This document shows positions 34,061 through 36,650 of a stretch of DNA of 36,650 nucleotides, piece after piece. The stretch is from contig CALXBL010000010.1 in the NCBI GenBank assembly GCA_944386525.1, positions 1 to 36,650 on the forward strand, in the 5' to 3' direction. The position numbers and the translations under genes are program-made. The stretch comes from an uncultured Ruminococcus sp. GTDB taxonomy: Bacteria > Bacillota > Clostridia > Oscillospirales > Ruminococcaceae. Every line of letters begins with the position of its first letter. Position 1 is the stretch's first letter. The notes beneath the pieces were generated by a model, which searched no databases, was not told the origin of the DNA, and saw nothing but the letters and a program-made list of their open reading frames with translations.

Positions 34061-34822
34061 ATGAATATGAAAAAAATAACAGCGGCACTTATGTCGGCTG
34101 CAATTTTCGCAGGAACACTGCCTGCTGCACAGGCAGACGCAGAGCTTGAGACAGGAACTCTTAAAGCGGCTACAGTAGCAATTACAGAATCAGAGCTTGA
34201 AGCTCAGGATTATATGGTGCCTGTAATGTTGTCTATAAGTGACAATCCGGGCTTTTCGTTTATGGGCTTTGGCATTGAATACGACGAGAGACTTTCGGTT
34301 GTGAACTATCAGGAAATAGGAGTACTCAAAGAGCCGGCAGCCGGTGTACTCAAAGGAGTTGCAGATAATCCTGACCTTGACCTTATGTGGGGAGGCATTA
34401 TAGTAAATTCGGATACGGATACAGGAGAGCCGATATACTGTACGGGAAACGGCGAATTTTTCGTTGTTACCTTTGAAGTTCCCAAGGACGCCAAGGAGGG
34501 CGACGTCTTTGAGATAACTATGCTGGAAAAAACAGAAACAGCAGTACAGGAGCTTGCCACGGCAGAGAAAAGAGTTCGCTGCGGACTCGTTAACGGAGCG
34601 ATTGTCATAGGCGATGATTCCAAGGCTGAGGAGATAGAGGCTGAGGCTGAGGAAAATGCCATAGAAGGCGGCGAGGCTGAAAATTCAGAGCTGACAGTAA
34701 ATACTGCCGTTCAGGATAATAAGAGCAACGATATTCCTATGGCAGTCCTTATAATAGGCGGTATTGCAGTACTTGCGGTAGTTATAACTATAGTTTATGT
34801 AAAAGTTAAAAAGAAGAATTAA
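34061..34822 (+). CDS. Cohesin-like surface protein with C-terminal membrane anchor
   Basis: A 253-residue exported protein. The signal peptide ends near ADA (25-27). One beta-rich domain (about 35-186) carries cohesin-like features: an early strand pair VPVMLSISDN...FMGFGIEYDERLSV, a GNGEFFVVTFEVPKDAKEGD hairpin near 130-148 and a closing strand GLVNGAIVIGDD. An acidic linker (187-223) leads to a membrane helix (227-248) and a basic stop-transfer KVKKKN. Cohesins bind dockerins in cellulosomes; most are on scaffoldins or sortase-linked, whereas this one is held by a plain TM helix. The assignment is from pattern only; a carbohydrate-binding role is an alternative. The start follows AGGAGG. 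Confidence 0.72.
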   Translation: MNMKKITAALMSAAIFAGTLPAAQADAELETGTLKAATVAITESELEAQDYMVPVMLSISDNPGFSFMGFGIEYDERLSVVNYQEIGVLKEPAAGVLKGVADNPDLDLMWGGIIVNSDTDTGEPIYCTGNGEFFVVTFEVPKDAKEGDVFEITMLEKTETAVQELATAEKRVRCGLVNGAIVIGDDSKAEEIEAEAEENAIEGGEAENSELTVNTAVQDNKSNDIPMAVLIIGGIAVLAVVITIVYVKVKKKN

Positions 34823-34841
34823 GTTTTGAGATGAGGTTTTT

Positions 34842-35939
34842 ATGAAAATAAAAAGGATAACAGCAGCAGCTGCTGCGGCAGTTGGAATTATGACTTTTTT
34901 CAGCGTTCCGGCAGATGCCCAGAAGTATGCAAGCTACACGTGGGAGGCAGGTGTATACTGGACAGAGCCGGGCGGAGAGCTTTGTATAGCGCCAATGGTA
35001 TACAGTGATCCGGGAAATATTATGGCTCTTCAATTCGATCTTGCAACTCCGGCTATTGACCACGGAGCAATAAAGCCTACAGTTTACGGAGATTCAGATG
35101 GGTATATAGGCACAGCGTATCCCACGTTTTCAGATATGATGTTCAACATGGAGAAAATGCACATCGGCGGCTCAGATTCCGGACTTGGCCTCAAAGGAGT
35201 AGACCCTGCTGAGGACGGCAGCACTATATGCGAGATGTGGTACGACGTTGCTGACGAGGCGTCTGTTGTGAAGGCTGCAAAAGCATCGGGTATGAAGCCA
35301 AGATACAGCAATGAGAATGACAGCTGGTATTATTCATTTGTGTTGAAGTTTGACCCATCCATAAATCCGGCAGCAGGTTCGCCTATGTGCGAGGCTGTTC
35401 TCACCGACGAGACTCAGCTTCAGACTACATATATAGAGGGCAGCATAAATATCACCATAAGTGACGAGACTGCTGCTGCTGAGACATCTGAAAATTCCGG
35501 TGGAGATACCGGAAACAGCAGTTCCGGCGGCGGAGAAAACTCAGGAGCTTCGAGCAATTCCGGCAGCAGCCGTGGCAATACAGCTGACAGCAGCGGAGGA
35601 TCCGGCGGTCGGCAGACGACAGCCAACAGCAATCAGGCAAATATTTCCAAAACCGACATCTACGGCGATGATACACCCGTATCTCATGAAGTTGGTTCAG
35701 ATGAAGAAACTACCGATATTGACGGTGATTCAACAAATGAGACGCAAAATGTTGAAACCGCTGCCGCTCAGGAGGTCGACATTTCGGAGTCGGGCGATGT
35801 TGAGATAAAAGAGATAGGCGCTGATGACCAGAATAAGAACGGCTCTAAAAAGATTGTAATATTTATAGCTGCAGGAGCTGTTGTTCTTGCGGCAGGCGGC
35901 GGAGCCGGAGCTTACTATTTCATTAAAAAGAAAAAATAA
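34842..35939 (+). CDS. Second membrane-anchored surface protein, cohesin-like fold possible
   Basis: A 365-residue exported protein: signal peptide to about residue 26 (ADA), an N-terminal beta-rich domain (27-208), a long Gly/Ser/Asn-rich then acidic linker (209-336), a membrane helix (338-360) and KKKK at the C-terminus. The domain begins with LCIAPMVYSDPGNIMALQFDL and closes with YIEGSINIT, echoing the neighbouring cohesin-like gene, but it has long insertions and is more divergent. It lies 19 nt after that gene, so the two are probably one operon. The linker is long enough to cross the cell wall. Ligand unknown. Confidence 0.7.
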   Translation: MKIKRITAAAAAAVGIMTFFSVPADAQKYASYTWEAGVYWTEPGGELCIAPMVYSDPGNIMALQFDLATPAIDHGAIKPTVYGDSDGYIGTAYPTFSDMMFNMEKMHIGGSDSGLGLKGVDPAEDGSTICEMWYDVADEASVVKAAKASGMKPRYSNENDSWYYSFVLKFDPSINPAAGSPMCEAVLTDETQLQTTYIEGSINITISDETAAAETSENSGGDTGNSSSGGGENSGASSNSGSSRGNTADSSGGSGGRQTTANSNQANISKTDIYGDDTPVSHEVGSDEETTDIDGDSTNETQNVETAAAQEVDISESGDVEIKEIGADDQNKNGSKKIVIFIAAGAVVLAAGGGAGAYYFIKKKK

Positions 35940-35998
35940 TTTTACCTTTCAAAAATCAGCCCAGAAAATTTCCCCAGCTTTCCACAGGAGTTTTCAAG

Positions 35999-36031
35999 TT
36001 TTCAACCCGGTTTTCAACAGTCGGTTGAAAA
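35999..36031. repeat. 33-bp triple-box element, copy C
   Basis: Same length and order as copies A and B: TTTTCAAC, TTTTCAACA, then inverted GGTTGAAAA. The best match is to copy B. Confidence 0.82.
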
Positions 36032-36148
36032 CTAAAATAGCTCTATTTCGCATGATTTCCACTTTTTATGAAAAACCGGAAACAAACTTTTCAACACGCC
36101 TTGATTTTAGTAACTTTTCTGAAATGTTTGTAACCGCTGTGTAATTCA

Positions 36149-36181
36149 TTTTCCACCGAGTGTTGAAAAGTTGGTTGAAAG
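36149..36181. repeat. 33-bp triple-box element, copy D (reverse orientation)
   Basis: Read on the minus strand it matches copy A with 5 differences in 33, including two in the third box (GGTGGAAAA). It is 118 bp from copy C in opposite orientation. Confidence 0.75.
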
Positions 36182-36305
36182 TCTTGTTAAAGACTTTGGA
36201 AAACTCAATATTCAACAAGGGAAAAAAGCGAAATTTCCGCAGATTTTTCCAGTGTGAAAAGTTGAAAACGAGGAATAAACAAGTCTTGAAAAACGCACAC
36301 TATTT

Positions 36306-36330
36306 TTGCATTGCAGAAATGCAATATACT
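36306..36330 (+). promoter_or_regulatory. Possible promoter/operator of the last gene
   Basis: Inverted repeat TTGCATT (36306-36312) / AATGCAA (36318-36324) directly abutting a -10-like TATACT (36325-36330). There is no good -35. The repeat could be an operator. Confidence 0.45.
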
Positions 36331-36354
36331 GAAATAGAGTACGAGGTGAATCAC

Positions 36355-36650
36355 ATGAAAAGACTGATCCCGTTTATAGCAGCGATAGCGCTTATGAGCA
36401 GTGGTCTGACAGGCTGCGGCTCATGTACAGATGGCGACGTGACAGAATCTGCCACAGACACAGTAACAGAGGAAGTTACAACAGAGCGTACAACAGAGCG
36501 GACGACAGAGCGTACAACGAACGAGAATGTAGTTGACGAAGTTGTTACAGATGTAAGCGATATGGCAGGAGATGTATTGACAGATGCAGGAGACATTGTA
36601 GATGATGTACTGCCGGATGCAACTGATCGTACTACTACTGTAACAAGCGG
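36355..36650 (+). CDS. Lipoprotein, truncated by the window end
   Basis: The open frame runs off the end (98 codons visible). It begins MKRLIPFIAAIALMSSGLTGC with lipobox LTGC (Cys21), so it is an exported lipoprotein. The mature part is Thr/Glu/Asp-rich and includes three TTER repeats (about 42-54), then Val/Asp-rich repeats. The start follows GAGGTGA at 4-5 nt. It is low in complexity, like a wall-spanning stalk. The functional domain, if any, lies outside the window. Confidence 0.8.
   Translation, partial: MKRLIPFIAAIALMSSGLTGCGSCTDGDVTESATDTVTEEVTTERTTERTTERTTNENVVDEVVTDVSDMAGDVLTDAGDIVDDVLPDATDRTTTVTS

Larger units (their letters stand above)
35940..36354. other. Gene-free region rich in DnaA-box-like repeats
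   Basis: About 415 nt without a credible ORF. It holds CTTTCCACA (35978-35986), the 33-bp elements C and D, a lone TTTTCAACA (36088-36096), further TTGAAAA/TTCAACA motifs at 36205-36270, and an inverted repeat before the last gene. In composition it closely resembles oriC at 22.1-22.6 kb. Confidence 0.75.

Noticed and set aside
1..36650. CRISPR arrays, tRNA/rRNA genes, insertion sequences or prophage genes
   Set aside because: I looked for spaced identical repeats, tRNA-like cloverleafs, transposase or phage motifs and found none. The only regular repeats are the parS array and low-complexity protein regions.

Overview
The window is the chromosomal replication-origin region of a Firmicute (Clostridia), most likely a Ruminococcus-type Oscillospirales organism. 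The evidence is the gene order (mnmG-rsmG-noc-parA-parB on one side, dnaA-dnaN-yaaA-recF-gyrB-gyrA in the middle, rpmH-rnpA-yidD-yidC-jag-mnmE on the other), the low-GC Gram-positive style of promoters and ribosome binding sites, the Thr/Pro-rich linkers, and two cohesin-like cell-surface proteins. The genus is an inference.

Layout. From 1 to about 24.0 kb every gene lies on the minus strand; from about 24.4 kb nearly all lie on the plus strand, so transcription diverges from the dnaA region as expected for replichores leaving oriC. In order: a two-component system (76-2598); a four-gene cluster of zinc-ribbon and membrane proteins of unknown function (2739-5592); parA-parB-serS (5808-8871), with two parS sites upstream; a noc-like parB paralogue (9135-9929); rsmG and mnmG (10071-12657); a tandem array of five parS sites at an exact 38-bp pitch (12724-12891); a membrane metallophosphoesterase and a small membrane protein; gyrA, a YcxB-like gene, gyrB, recF, an S4-domain gene and dnaN; a ~500-bp dnaA-dnaN intergenic region with DnaA boxes and a (TAG)5 DnaA-trio tract, the probable unwinding site; dnaA. 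To the right: rpmH, rnpA, yidD, yidC, jag, mnmE, metG, then accessory genes: a DUF378 protein, a lipoprotein, ilvE, a Cys-cluster protein, two membrane-anchored cohesin-like proteins and a truncated lipoprotein at the window edge.

How it fits together. DnaA, its boxes, DnaN, RecF and gyrase serve initiation and early replication. ParA, ParB and seven parS sites segregate the origin. RnpA, YidC, Jag, MnmE, MnmG and RsmG are the usual origin-linked RNA-processing and membrane-insertion genes.

Most notable signals: (1) four copies of a 33-bp element built from three DnaA-box-like 9-mers (TTTTCAACA class), two of them in a gene-free region near 36 kb; (2) the 38-bp parS array; (3) a Noc-like protein that has lost both CTP-binding boxes; (4) a ParA with a polybasic/aromatic C-terminal tail; (5) an archaeal/eukaryotic-looking seryl-tRNA synthetase; (6) a candidate ~115-nt C/U-rich small RNA with a consensus promoter and terminator. 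All functional statements are from reading the sequence; no searches were run.
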